From contig NZ_VJZS01000024.1 in NCBI RefSeq assembly GCF_007097385.1, forward strand, positions 17,037 to 73,128: 56,092 bases of DNA, in the 5' to 3' direction. The notes under the pieces were generated by a model that worked only from the letters and a program-made list of their open reading frames with translations, searched no databases and was not told where the DNA came from. The DNA is from Flavobacterium sp. ZT3R18. GTDB lineage: Bacteria; Bacteroidota; Bacteroidia; Flavobacteriales; Flavobacteriaceae. Both the position numbers and the translations under genes were made by a program. Below, one piece after another: positions 13,919 through 23,302 of the stretch; the first letter of the stretch is position 1; the number at the start of each line of letters is the position of its first letter.

Positions 13919-15430
13919 ATGAGTAATATAATATTTGGTTCTCCTAGTTTTGTAGTACCTCCTGCTGGGCAAATTGATGCACAGGCAACGGTAATGTTTA
14001 GACCCAACCCAAGGTGGAAAGGAGAATTTATGTTTGATTGGATGCGAACTGGTAGCGGAACCAATCTTGGGCAAACTTCTCTCGATGGCGATGTAGATTA
14101 TCAGACCATATTAGGGTATTACGACAACAATCAGGCTGCTAATACATTTGTAGAGGACAGCACAGACACCAACAACGATGGTGTAAAAGATTTGTATGGA
14201 AGGCTGAAAGGGGAATATAGAATTTTTACCTCCCTAAACAGATTAGACCCTGCTGGACACAACATAGATTATTTTGAACCCAAACTGTGTATCTATAAAC
14301 ATGAAAACGAAACGACAAAAGCGGTCGCCATATTACAATTGCAAATAGAGGTTACCGTAGCACCCGAAGAATTAATATTGGAATTTGAAAATGAATTTTT
14401 TGAAATTACGCTATACACAGGAACACCACCAGCCACGCCAACACTTATTAGCACTCCAGCTGCTCCTACAACACCACCTGTACAACCACAGGAGAGAATG
14501 AAACAATTGCAAATAACAAAAACCCTTACCACAGGAACCTTTAATACGCTAGAGATACAAGTAGAATGCAAAAAGACATTTGCAACTGGCTACAAAGAGA
14601 TAACAGCTTATACCGTTATGAGTAACCCAGACCCTGCTAGCTCCCAAAAAGTTAGAAAACTAGCAGGAACGCTCAAAGTATTACCAAACGACAAAACCAA
14701 ACGAAAAGTAAAAAATATTGTCTTGGTAAATGTGAAAACAGATGTCAATGTTGATGGAACAGCAGAAGAAGGATTTAAAGCGGGAACAATAACTATTGAC
14801 AAGCAAAAAGCAATGATTAGGAAAACATTGCGACAAGCTCTGATCGATCCAATATTTATAATTGAAGAATTGGATATTTCAACCATTCGTGCAGGGCGTG
14901 ACGATCTAAATCATAGGTATGTTGATGCAGGAAAACTAAAATGCTATTATGACCATAGAGCCACTACCATTCCAACTGGATGGAAAAGCCTGTCTGATTA
15001 TTTATTTGAGAAACTTGTACTTGCAAAAGGCAATAGATACAACAACTATATGAGGGTGTTTTATGTGGCACAAGGATGTTTTACTATTGATAAGAATAAT
15101 CTGGCATTTCCTAGTGTCGGAATTTTAACAGGTTATACCGATGGGGCAAACCCCAAAAATATAGTAATGACCAAAGATGCAGAGTTACCAACTTTGTCAC
15201 ACGAAGTACTGCACTCCCTAAAACTACCACATACGTGGGAAAGCAAGAATCATATGGAGGAAGGAACAAGTAGCAATACCGTGCCACAAGCTAAGCATTC
15301 GTTAAAATACATGTCTACAAATAATATCATGGATTATGGAACAAATAAATATTTTCTTTATTATTGGCAATGTATAGTGGCTAATAATAATGCTAGCGCA
15401 GAACCACCTAATTATACTCCAGCACCATGA
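13919..15430 (+). CDS. Metzincin-type zinc metallopeptidase, probable type VI effector
   Basis: A 503-residue protein without a signal peptide. The C-terminal part has the zinc-binding motif HEVLHSLKLPH (residues 428-438, the HExxHxxxxxH pattern) and a Met-turn-like NNIMDYG at about 469-475, the hallmark pair of metzincins. The usual Gly of HExxHxxGxxH is replaced by Lys. The N-terminal 200 residues are unassigned and include a Pro/Thr-rich linker (TPPATPTLISTPAAPTTPP). The position directly after vgrG and the spike-tip ORF, and the 4-bp overlap with a signal-peptide-bearing gene, indicate a secreted effector with its immunity gene. The target protein is unknown. Confidence 0.8.
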   Translation: MSNIIFGSPSFVVPPAGQIDAQATVMFRPNPRWKGEFMFDWMRTGSGTNLGQTSLDGDVDYQTILGYYDNNQAANTFVEDSTDTNNDGVKDLYGRLKGEYRIFTSLNRLDPAGHNIDYFEPKLCIYKHENETTKAVAILQLQIEVTVAPEELILEFENEFFEITLYTGTPPATPTLISTPAAPTTPPVQPQERMKQLQITKTLTTGTFNTLEIQVECKKTFATGYKEITAYTVMSNPDPASSQKVRKLAGTLKVLPNDKTKRKVKNIVLVNVKTDVNVDGTAEEGFKAGTITIDKQKAMIRKTLRQALIDPIFIIEELDISTIRAGRDDLNHRYVDAGKLKCYYDHRATTIPTGWKSLSDYLFEKLVLAKGNRYNNYMRVFYVAQGCFTIDKNNLAFPSVGILTGYTDGANPKNIVMTKDAELPTLSHEVLHSLKLPHTWESKNHMEEGTSSNTVPQAKHSLKYMSTNNIMDYGTNKYFLYYWQCIVANNNASAEPPNYTPAP

Positions 15431-16314
15431 AAACAACTTATATTATAATCAATTTATTCCTCATACTGAACATAAACAGTTGTTTGGCACAAGACAACAA
15501 TTCTAAAAAAGATACTATAATACCTAAAACGAATACAATGAACAGACCACAGCTTAATGATTCCTTTGAAAAACTGAATTTAGATGATTTTAAAGATGGA
15601 TTGGTTATAACAAAAGAAAAAGGAACTATAGAACCTTATCTAGGGGTTATTTATGATTCTTACAGATACCGTAAAACGGATCACACTGGATATACTACTT
15701 TAGACGGTACTCCATCAGAAGGTTTTGGCTATTCATTTACCGCATCGAATTCTGCTTACCGTTTATGGAAATCATATTACAAAAATGGTTTTATTGATAG
15801 AAAAGGCATTGCCTCTACTATTGACGGTCAAGTACTGCTAGGCAAAGAATATCGTTTTAATAAAAACGGACAACTAGAGAAAGTGATAGATCACGATTTG
15901 GGTTGGGATTTTCCTTTTGAAGATGTGTTGCAATATATTCTAAATAGAGGTTTATTAATAAAATATGAAGAAGGGTATTGGAGTACTGAAATAAGTAAGA
16001 AAGAAAGCGAAAGTGAAGATTGCAGAAAATATTGGGAAGTAATTGTAGACACAAGAAAAGTAACTGGCAAATCTACTTGGGAAGTCATAAAACTGGATGC
16101 CAAAACAGGCGAAATTTTGTATCAAATAGAACTTGAGGGTGATCGTGAATGGCATGCAGACATAGAGAATCAAGCCCCAAAGCAAAAAATAATAAAGGAA
16201 GATAGAACTACAAGTAAAATCTATCGAACTTACAAAGGGAAAGACTACACTTATGACCAATGGCTAAAGTTTCAAGAAGAATTTCACGAAGAGCTAAAAC
16301 AAAACAAAAAATAG
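15427..16314 (+). CDS. Candidate periplasmic immunity protein for the metallopeptidase effector
   Basis: A 295-residue exported protein. Its ATG overlaps the effector stop by 4 bp. The N-terminus (MKTTYIIINLFLILNINSCLAQ) is a signal peptide; INSC could serve as a lipobox, or cleavage may follow LAQ. The body contains phrases like YYKNGFID and KEYRFNKNGQLEKV that recall YwqK/MORN-like repeats seen in other immunity-type proteins. A related but frameshifted copy follows. Immunity function is inferred from the overlap, the export signal matching a periplasmic target, and duplication, which is common for immunity genes. Confidence 0.7.
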   Translation: MKTTYIIINLFLILNINSCLAQDNNSKKDTIIPKTNTMNRPQLNDSFEKLNLDDFKDGLVITKEKGTIEPYLGVIYDSYRYRKTDHTGYTTLDGTPSEGFGYSFTASNSAYRLWKSYYKNGFIDRKGIASTIDGQVLLGKEYRFNKNGQLEKVIDHDLGWDFPFEDVLQYILNRGLLIKYEEGYWSTEISKKESESEDCRKYWEVIVDTRKVTGKSTWEVIKLDAKTGEILYQIELEGDREWHADIENQAPKQKIIKEDRTTSKIYRTYKGKDYTYDQWLKFQEEFHEELKQNKK

Positions 16315-16351
16315 TATCCGTTTTATGGTAATCTAAACACACACCTGCACT

Positions 16352-17273
16352 ATGAAAACAAGTTATATTATAATTATTACGTTCCTTTTGTTAAACTTAA
16401 ACAGTTGTTTGGCACAAGATGTAAAACAGAAAACAGATACTTTAAAACAAAAATTGAATGTAAAAAACAGACCGCAACTTAATGGTTCTTTTGAAAAATT
16501 AAATTTAGATGATTTTAAAAACGGATTGGTTATAACAAAAGAAAAAGGAAATACGCGCTATAAAGGAATTGTATATGATAATTACTCCTATAGTAAAAGA
16601 GATTCTACAGGATATACTACTTTAGGAGGAGCTTTATTCAGTAAAAGTTCTACAAAACATACTACTTTAGGAGGAGCTTCACTAGGAGGTTTTGACCTTT
16701 CATATACAAGAAGCGATTTTATCTACACAATAAATAAATCATATTACAAAAACGGTTTTATTAAAGCAAAGTATATTTTTATAAATAATTATCATTTAAT
16801 ATTAGGCAAAGAATATCGTTTTAATCAAAAAGGGAAACTTGAGAAAGTGGTTGACCATGATTTGGGCTGGGATTTTTCTTTTGAGGATGTGTTACAGTAT
16901 CTTGTAAATAGAGGCTGTTCGATAAAACATAAAGAGTGCAATTGGGATACTGGAATAAGAAAGGAAAGCGAAGATCACAGAAAATATTGGGAAGTATTCA
17001 TAGACACAAGAAAATTAACTGGTAAATCTACTTGGGAAGTCATAAAACTGGATGCTAAAACAGGCGAAATATTACATCAGATAGAACATGAAGGTGAACC
17101 TATGGTCGTATGTGGTACGCACTGATTTTTAGGATACTAAATATAGAATAGTAAGGGAAGATAGAACTTTAAGTAAAATCTATCAAACTTACAAAGGCAA
17201 AAGCTATACTTATGACCAGTGGTTAAAATATCAAGAAGAATTTCACGAAGAGCTAAAACTGAACAAAAAATAG
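16352..17273 (+). pseudogene. Second immunity-like copy with frameshifted C-terminus
   Basis: A paralogue of the preceding gene with the same signal peptide pattern (MKTSYIIIITFLLLNLNSCLAQ) and long stretches of identity (e.g. STWEVIKLDAKTGEIL). The frame ends early at 17125 (257 residues). The missing tail remains downstream in another frame at about 17133-17273 (KIYQTYKGKSYTYDQW...HEELKLNKK). The lesion lies between about 17105 and 17132. A small in-gene duplication repeats TTLGGA twice near residues 90-110. The shortened protein may still be made, so the label pseudogene is cautious. Confidence 0.7.
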
Positions 17274-17350
17274 TAGCTATTCTTATGGAATTTAAAACAA
17301 GAAATCACATTTACGAATTGAATACATATTCGGTATAAATTAAAAAAAAT

Positions 17351-17695
17351 ATGGTTAAAACAACCTCAGAAATAACAATTATAGACAATGATGTAACCTT
17401 AATGCTCCATAATAAAAAAAATAGAGCATTATACACTTGCAATAAAGAGCAAAACAGAATAAGTTTCAGCGATTCAAACGGGAATAAAACATTCAATTAC
17501 TCTGTTACTGCTAGGGTTAATTTCGAGATATTTGAATTGTCTCAAATAGGAGAAACTATAAATTTTAAGGACGGTAAAATAATGGCTTATTTATCTACAA
17601 AGGACGTACAAGAACTAGCTGAAAAAACATTTTATGAAGATGGACAAACTCATATTTATGATTTTTTGAAACATAAATTTACTGTAGAATTATGA
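17351..17695 (+). CDS. Unknown small protein, relative of the gene before vgrG
   Basis: A 114-residue cytoplasmic protein without recognisable family. The middle (ISFSDSNGNKTF, GETINFKDGKIMAYLSTKDVQELAEKTFYE) matches the layout of the 155-residue protein at 10573 (ITFTDKDGN, SDGQKYTFVTQEVVVSMARDYFEK). The two bracket the effector and immunity genes and may be accessory or immunity-type factors of the island. The similarity is by eye only. Confidence 0.6.
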   Translation: MVKTTSEITIIDNDVTLMLHNKKNRALYTCNKEQNRISFSDSNGNKTFNYSVTARVNFEIFELSQIGETINFKDGKIMAYLSTKDVQELAEKTFYEDGQTHIYDFLKHKFTVEL

Positions 17696-17832
17696 GTAAA
17701 ATAAGATGATAATTGCGTTATATTCTATAGTCAACCTGATTTGGATTGATTATTTTAAGCTATTTTATGGCTGGTGTAAACTAGTTGTAGGTTAGTTTGC
17801 CAAAATACTAAGGCTAAAATCAAACCAAAATA

Positions 17833-18171
17833 TAACTAACTAGAATAAAAACTTATAAGACTGATAAAAAATTAAAATCAGCATCTAATTTAAGGTTTAA
17901 ATTAGATGTAGGTGTGTCAAATGCTAGATTTTCTCCTTTTGTATATGGAACTACTATAAGAGAAATGAAATTACATGTTGTTGATAATTTTTTAAAAGAA
18001 ATGGATGTTGACTTTATTGATAAACCAAGTGGGAAACGGATAAAATATAAGAAATATTATCAGTACGATAACCAAGGAAGATTAAGTTTTACGAAGACTT
18101 TGAATACGAGTTCAGGAAAAATTGAAAATCACGAAAAATTTGAGTATAGAGAATGGTTGCCTTATCAATGA
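17833..18171 (+). pseudogene. Remnant of an unidentified gene (no proper start)
   Basis: An open frame follows the TAA at 17833-17835 and runs to 18171, but contains no good start codon before a GTG at 17914. The predicted peptide (LHVVDNFLKEMDVDFID..., KYYQYDNQGRLSFTKTLNTSSGKIENHEKFEYREWLPYQ) has the YwqK-like flavour of the neighbouring immunity proteins. It is probably a 5'-truncated relic. Confidence 0.5.
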
Positions 18172-18243
18172 TAGAGCAAGAATCTCACTTTTGCTAGTGT
18201 ACGTAAAGTAAAAAAATGTATTTGGTATTATAGTGAACTCCAG

Positions 18244-18404
18244 CCGCTGATTTTGAAAATCAAGAATATTGGAAATCCGGCAGTTTTTATTATGAAACTG
18301 GTGTAAAACAAACTTATGGCATTTCAGGAACAGTAAATGCAGGGAAAAGTATTTTCTGGAAAAGAACAAAAACAAGATTAACTAGCGAAACACCCGTAAA
18401 ATAA
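18244..18404 (+). pseudogene. Remnant 3' end of another immunity-like gene
   Basis: One frame reads ADFENQEYWKSGSFYYETGV, KQTYGISGTVNAGKSIFWK and ends in SETPVK at a stop just before the next ATG. There is no start codon. The Trp/Tyr/Gly pattern is again similar to YwqK-type proteins. It shows that this stretch has lost gene parts. Confidence 0.45.
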
Positions 18405-18406
18405 CA

Positions 18407-19357
18407 ATGAAATATATATACATTACAATCCTTTTGGGTTATTTATTTTTTCCTTTTTACAATAATCAACAAAAAAAAGAAACCCAATTTGTTGTAGCTT
18501 TCGTTCAAGATAAATATATTGATAAATCATCAGAAAGTGAGAATGGAACGGACAAACCGGATTTTGTTATGGGTAATGGTCCCAGTATAACAAATTTTAT
18601 AGGTATATTTCCTAAAAAAAAAGATACTATAACAATTTATAAACTAAAAGAAGATTTAAATGAAAAACCTGAAAAATTGTCATTTTGGTCTAAAAAAAGT
18701 AATAACCAATCAATAACTTTTTATTGCTCAGAACAAGATGATGTAAAAGTTACATTTGCTAATCAAAATAATATTATCATTAATAATGATACTTATACAG
18801 TAAATAATGAATATTACAATTTTTTAAAACAAAAAATTTTTGAAGAAAAATCAATACTAGATTTGGCTTTCTTTTTAAAAGATGATTATGGTGATTATTC
18901 TCAAGCATTACAGCCTTTAAATAAAAATTGGAGAAATCAGAAAGAAAACAACAAATTCAGGATTATTAAAGCGGAAATTAAGAATAGAAATTTTCAAACA
19001 GATGACCAGTTTTTTACTTATAAAATTAATTATAAGTATCATAAAAATGGAGTTTTACAAAGTGTCTCAGGAGAAAATAGTTTTAATAAAAAAATTTCCA
19101 AACAAAACAATAAACACATAATATACACTATCAATAGGTCAATCAATGAAAGAACCTCAGATAATGAATATTTATATAAAAACAAGAAAACTTTATTTGA
19201 TTCCATTATAGGAACTAGAGAGAACTTCTCTAATGCAACTACATACTATTACACTAAATATCAATCTAAATTAAAATTTGTGAGTGTTGACGAAAAACCG
19301 AAAAACATTGATGAAATTCTTAAAATTTTAGTTCTAACTAAAAAAGAATTACACTGA
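18407..19357 (+). CDS. Exported AT-rich protein of unknown function at the end of the island
   Basis: A 316-residue protein with a hydrophobic N-terminus (MKYIYITILLGYLFFPFY) acting as signal peptide or anchor. The rest is very rich in Asn, Lys and Ile, with a segment YKINYKYHKNGVLQSVSGEN that resembles the YwqK-like repeats of the upstream candidates. I recognise no domain. Its position suggests another immunity or accessory gene. Base composition is lower in GC than flanking core genes, in keeping with transfer. A strong terminator follows at 19391. Confidence 0.65.
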   Translation: MKYIYITILLGYLFFPFYNNQQKKETQFVVAFVQDKYIDKSSESENGTDKPDFVMGNGPSITNFIGIFPKKKDTITIYKLKEDLNEKPEKLSFWSKKSNNQSITFYCSEQDDVKVTFANQNNIIINNDTYTVNNEYYNFLKQKIFEEKSILDLAFFLKDDYGDYSQALQPLNKNWRNQKENNKFRIIKAEIKNRNFQTDDQFFTYKINYKYHKNGVLQSVSGENSFNKKISKQNNKHIIYTINRSINERTSDNEYLYKNKKTLFDSIIGTRENFSNATTYYYTKYQSKLKFVSVDEKPKNIDEILKILVLTKKELH

Positions 19358-19390
19358 ATTTTCGGATTAATCTATTTAAAATATCCCGCT

Positions 19391-19424
19391 GCGCAATGAG
19401 TCTTCAGACTTTTGCGCCTTTTTT
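19391..19424 (+). terminator. Intrinsic terminator of the type VI island
   Basis: GCGCAA-tg-AGTCT-tc-AGACT-tt-TTGCGC-like hairpin followed by CCTTTTTT, about 35 bp after the stop of the last island gene. Confidence 0.8.
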
Positions 19425-19694
19425 AAAATGTTCTTGAAAGGCATAAATTTAATAGAAGTCTCCCGACTTTTTCCGTAAATATCTTAGAAATTCAACATGT
19501 TTGCTTATAAATCGAAACGCACTTACTTTAAATAGAAGTAAAAAAGCTACACATTGGCAGGTGTGTTACTTTATAGTTTTTTATAACTTTTGAAAATCAT
19601 GTAGTTCTAAAAAAAATCACGGAAAAAGTCGGGAGACCTTTTGTCATATTTACTGTAGTTAAATTAAGTAAATGATAGTGTCTTGTTCCCCCCG
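19425..19694. other. Gene-free stretch between converging genes
   Basis: About 270 bp with no credible gene. It is dominated by the perfect inverted repeat listed separately. Confidence 0.6.
19458..19637. repeat. 180-bp element with perfect 19-bp inverted ends
   Basis: GTCTCCCGACTTTTTCCGT at 19458-19476 is exactly reverse-complemented at 19619-19637, enclosing 142 bp of AT-rich DNA without an ORF. The size and layout resemble a miniature inverted-repeat element, but no target duplication is evident. Confidence 0.6.
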
Positions 19695-19730
19695 CCAAAA
19701 AAAAAGAGGCTGTTTTGCAACAACCTCTTT
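19695..19730 (-). terminator. Intrinsic terminator of full-length ompA
   Basis: On the minus strand AAAGAGGTTGTT-GCAA-AACAGCCTCTTT with one G-T pair, then a run of T. It is near-identical to the terminator at 4682-4711. Confidence 0.85.
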
Positions 19731-19763
19731 AGGGAAAAACCATTCAAAACCATTCAAAAAACT

Positions 19764-21218
19764 TTAGTATGTTGTTTTTAACTCAACTCTTCTATTTTTG
19801 GCACGACCTAAAGCAGTTTTGTTAGTTGCTATTGGTTTACCTTCTCCAAATCCTAAAGCAAGCAATCTAGTTTCGGTGATACCTTTGCTTACTAAATATT
19901 GTTTTACAGATTCCATACGTTGCTGTGATAATGTGATATTGTATGCATCACTACCATTACTATCCGTATGTCCTTCGATTTGCAAATGGGTACCATCATA
20001 ACGGTTTAAGATTAAAACCAACTCATTTAGTTCAACATAAGAAGATGTTTTTAACTTAGCGCTAGCATTTTCGAAGAAAATTTTACCCGCGATATAGGCA
20101 ATTCTTTTGACATCTTTGGGTGCAATATCAGGACATCCTTTGTTTATAATATTTCCTTTTACGGTAGGACAACGGTCATCAATATCAGGAACACCGTCAC
20201 CATCGGTGTCAGGACAACCTTTTAGTGCGACTGGCCCAGCAGCATCAGGACAACGATCCTCACTGTTTACAACACCATCTTTATCATTATCCAAAGGACA
20301 TCCAAAGGCATCTACTTTGTTTCCAGCGGTTGTATTTGGGCATTTATCATCGATGTCAGCAACACCATCATTATCTGCATCGGGACACCCTTTTAAGGCT
20401 GCTGATCCAGCAGCATCAGGGCAACGGTCATTGCCATCGGCTACACCATCTTTATCACGATCAGGACAACCATTCAAGGCTGCTGATCCAGCAACATCTG
20501 GACATTCGTCTAGATAGTCGGCAACACCATCGTTGTCTTTATCCAGCGGACAACCATTTTTTTCTACAACTATACCTGCTGGAGTGTCAGGACATTTGTC
20601 ATTTCTATCTGAAACACCATCATTATCGGCATCTTTTTTTTCACCTAAGTTAAAAGACAATCCCACAGTGTGCATTAAAAACAAATCTTTACTTCCTCCA
20701 GAAACTCCATCTCTATTGTCTCCATCAGTAAACATAAAGGTTTCTTGAACATTAAGCATCACAATAGGACTCAGTCTAAAGGTTAATCCTCCACCCGCTG
20801 TTGGAAGTAGATAATCAATCTTTTTACTATCGACATCCAGTTTTTTGTCAAAAAGCATAACCCCTAAACCTCCAAATACATAGGGTCTTACCACGTAATC
20901 TGGATTTAAAAGGTTAATTTTTAAATTCAGTGCAAGGGATGAAAACTCACTGTTAAAGTAACCATCCGCACGGTTGTAAGCTACAGTTCCTTTATTTGCA
21001 GCTAAGTTCAAATCAAAATATTTCCCTAAATATCTCGAAACAGATAAACCTCCAACTCCATAAAACGTCATATCGGTTTTATAAAAATCATTTCCTAGAT
21101 CTCCGTTATACTGTGTTGCACCACCAGATATTCCAATATTCCATTTTCGATCTTCGGTTTGTGCATTCGTAATATATGTAAATGCTAGGCACGTACATAA
21201 GAATAGTAATTTTTTCAT
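19764..21218 (-). CDS. OmpA-family outer-membrane protein with thrombospondin-3 repeats
   Basis: A 484-residue protein with signal peptide (MKKLLFLCTCLAFTYITNAQ). An N-terminal eight-strand-like barrel covers about residues 28-190 (GGATQYNGDLGNDFY, LNLKINLLNPDYVVRPYVFGGLGVM, PTAGGGLTFRLSPIVMLNVQETFMF). Six thrombospondin type 3 calcium repeats (about 195-345) and a C-terminal OmpA domain (LQIEGHTDSNGSDAYNITLS) follow. It anchors the outer membrane to peptidoglycan. The barrel-less paralogue is at 4749-5825; both share promoter and terminator types. Confidence 0.93.
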   Translation of the reverse strand: MKKLLFLCTCLAFTYITNAQTEDRKWNIGISGGATQYNGDLGNDFYKTDMTFYGVGGLSVSRYLGKYFDLNLAANKGTVAYNRADGYFNSEFSSLALNLKINLLNPDYVVRPYVFGGLGVMLFDKKLDVDSKKIDYLLPTAGGGLTFRLSPIVMLNVQETFMFTDGDNRDGVSGGSKDLFLMHTVGLSFNLGEKKDADNDGVSDRNDKCPDTPAGIVVEKNGCPLDKDNDGVADYLDECPDVAGSAALNGCPDRDKDGVADGNDRCPDAAGSAALKGCPDADNDGVADIDDKCPNTTAGNKVDAFGCPLDNDKDGVVNSEDRCPDAAGPVALKGCPDTDGDGVPDIDDRCPTVKGNIINKGCPDIAPKDVKRIAYIAGKIFFENASAKLKTSSYVELNELVLILNRYDGTHLQIEGHTDSNGSDAYNITLSQQRMESVKQYLVSKGITETRLLALGFGEGKPIATNKTALGRAKNRRVELKTTY

Positions 21219-21245
21219 TTTGTGTCTTTGTTTAATTATTTACGT

Positions 21246-21310
21246 CAAAGGTCATTAACATATCGAGTTTTGGAGTTACAAAACTTTTGTTAATAGTTGT
21301 ATCATTTACA
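21246..21310 (-). promoter_or_regulatory. Conserved promoter site 7 (full-length ompA)
   Basis: On the minus strand: TGTAAAT-N24-GTAAC-N22-ACCTTTG, 28 bp upstream of the ATG, as in the paralogue. Confidence 0.75.
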
Positions 21311-21493
21311 GATTTACAGATTGAATAATTATCTGTATTTGACGATATTGTATTGGTAATGATATATTTGTGATAGGAAGGGGAGGCTATAATTAGCTGA
21401 GACTTACGGCGTCAGTTTTATAGCTACGTTAACGTTATAATATGTTCTAGAGGTATTTTTAAAGGGTTTTAGAAAGAGGGGCAGTCTAAAAGA

Positions 21494-22570
21494 TTATAAT
21501 AAACCTTTTATTTTTTTGAAGAAGCTAAAATTTGCAGTTTTTTTGAGTTCAATTTCGCCAATCAAAAAGCCATAAGGTTTCAATGGTTCGATGTGATCAC
21601 AAATAATTTTGAGCATGGCAGTAAGTGGGATCGCCAAAATAATTCCAGGTATTCCCCACAGGAGTTCGCCCAATACCAATGCAATAATAGTAAACAATGG
21701 GTTTATTTTGACTTGAGGTCCCAACATCAAGGGTTCAATTAACCAGCCTTGTATAAATTGTACAATTCCATACGTAATTGCAATGCCACCTAGAAGGACA
21801 AGATTGCCTCCATGCATTGCGGCTATTAAAACAGTAAGGGCTGTTCCGGTAATGTTTCCAACAAAAGGAACTATCTCAAGAAAACCACAGAAAATGGCAA
21901 AAAAGAATGCATTCTCTAATCCAATGAAACTAAAACCAATATAATACATAATCCACAGACAAACAATCATTTTTGAAAGCCCCACCAAATACTGTTGGGA
22001 TATATTTGCCACTTTGTGTATTATTTGTTCCATTTCCTTTTGTTGTGTTTCGGCAGTAAGTTTTAGAATAAACTGTTTGATATGGGAACGATAACACAAT
22101 AAAAACAAAAAATAAGCTGTGACCAAAATAAGATTGGTCAATATCGCGGCAAGTGAGCTCAATAGGATTTGCATCATACTGGAATAGGAAGGCTTCTCTT
22201 CTTTGAAGATTTTGAATTGTTCTTCTATCGAAATATTAAAATGATTGAAAATGTATTTCTGAATGTAGGCGACAGTCTCAATAGTTTTATCTTTTAAGAG
22301 AGAGATGTCGTTCATTACTTCGGAGATTTTCCAACTTAGGATTGCAACTAAGCCTAATACAAAAAGCAATAATGTAAGAAGACAAAGAAACACAGCTATT
22401 CCTTTTGGAATTTTCTTTTTTTCCATCCAATTGCAAAATGGCAAAAATAGCATAGCCAAAATCCCTCCAATTACAAAAGGCATAATGAATACTTTGCCGT
22501 AATATAATCCAGCAAATATAAGAAAAAACAAAAGTAATTTCTTTATGACAGCAGTTGTTGAGGTAGTCAT
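21494..22570 (-). CDS. AI-2E family (PerM-type) membrane transporter
   Basis: A 358-residue polytopic inner-membrane protein. It has the hydrophobic pattern of the AI-2E/PerM family: two helices at the N-terminus (LLLFFLIFAGLYYGKVFIMPF), a central cytoplasmic region, and later helices with EIVPFVGNITGTALTVLIA and the C-terminal GELLWGIPGIILAIPL motif. Members transport varied substrates (autoinducer-2, Na+/H+ exchange), so the substrate is not assigned. It lies 112 bp after the flavin reductase and may be the last gene of the dps operon. Confidence 0.9.
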   Translation of the reverse strand: MTTSTTAVIKKLLLFFLIFAGLYYGKVFIMPFVIGGILAMLFLPFCNWMEKKKIPKGIAVFLCLLTLLLFVLGLVAILSWKISEVMNDISLLKDKTIETVAYIQKYIFNHFNISIEEQFKIFKEEKPSYSSMMQILLSSLAAILTNLILVTAYFLFLLCYRSHIKQFILKLTAETQQKEMEQIIHKVANISQQYLVGLSKMIVCLWIMYYIGFSFIGLENAFFFAIFCGFLEIVPFVGNITGTALTVLIAAMHGGNLVLLGGIAITYGIVQFIQGWLIEPLMLGPQVKINPLFTIIALVLGELLWGIPGIILAIPLTAMLKIICDHIEPLKPYGFLIGEIELKKTANFSFFKKIKGLL

Positions 22571-22682
22571 TTTTTTTGCCTTTTATTTAAAAAATTGTGT
22601 AGTATGCAATTACTGTATATCAATTCGAGTGTTCTCTTGTGGAAAGTTCAAGCAAAAAAATACTCGAACTGAGTTTTCCTCT

Positions 22683-23264
22683 TTAAAAACTAATCACATC
22701 CGATGGATATGATTCTTTTTTTATCAATTTTATGGACCAGAGCAGTTCTTTTACAAAAACTGAAGCCAGTTTATCCGTTTCTGCTTTATGGACAGCATTT
22801 CCTAAATCGTCAAATTCCTCTTGTACTTTTGCAATTGGCAAATAAGCAGGAATAGTAAAGGCTTTTATTTTCCAAAGCACAAATTGTAAAAAAATTAAAG
22901 CTTGTGATCCTGCATATCCTCCAGCCGAAACAGTTGAAATTCCAATAGGTTTGTGTTCCCACTCGGCATACAAAAGATCAATGACATTTTTTAAACTGGC
23001 GGGAAAACCACCATTATATTCGGGTGTAACAATAATAATCCCATCGGATGTTTTGATTTTATCTGCAAATTCAAGTACAGAAGTTGTAGGTTTTGTTTGA
23101 AATTGCAATCGCTCTTCAAAAACAGGGAAATTATAACTTTTCAAATCTAGTATTTCGACTGTGGCCAATTTATTTTCACTCACATACTTTTGCAAGTACA
23201 ATGCAACATTGTGGCTTTTTCGGCCCATTCTTATACTAGATGAAATAATTGAAATATGATACAT
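22683..23264 (-). CDS. NADPH-dependent FMN reductase family protein
   Basis: A 193-residue flavodoxin-like oxidoreductase. The N-terminal phosphate-binding loop is SSSIRMGRKSHNVA, and the isoalloxazine-contacting motif is TPEYNGGFPASLKNVIDLLY, both typical of the NADPH-dependent FMN/quinone/azo reductase family. It probably reduces flavins, quinones or metals in the cytoplasm. Location downstream of dps and a small ORF suggests a role in oxidative or metal stress. Confidence 0.9.
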   Translation of the reverse strand: MYHISIISSSIRMGRKSHNVALYLQKYVSENKLATVEILDLKSYNFPVFEERLQFQTKPTTSVLEFADKIKTSDGIIIVTPEYNGGFPASLKNVIDLLYAEWEHKPIGISTVSAGGYAGSQALIFLQFVLWKIKAFTIPAYLPIAKVQEEFDDLGNAVHKAETDKLASVFVKELLWSIKLIKKESYPSDVISF

Positions 23265-23302
23265 AGCGTTTGTTTTTTTAAATTATAATAATAAATAACA
23301 GG

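Noticed and set aside
19536..19600. Possible tenth regulon promoter around GTTAC at 19565
   Set aside because: It shares an ATTTTCAAAAGTTATA-like stretch with the dps site, but neither the TGTRAAT nor the CTTTG element is at the right distance.
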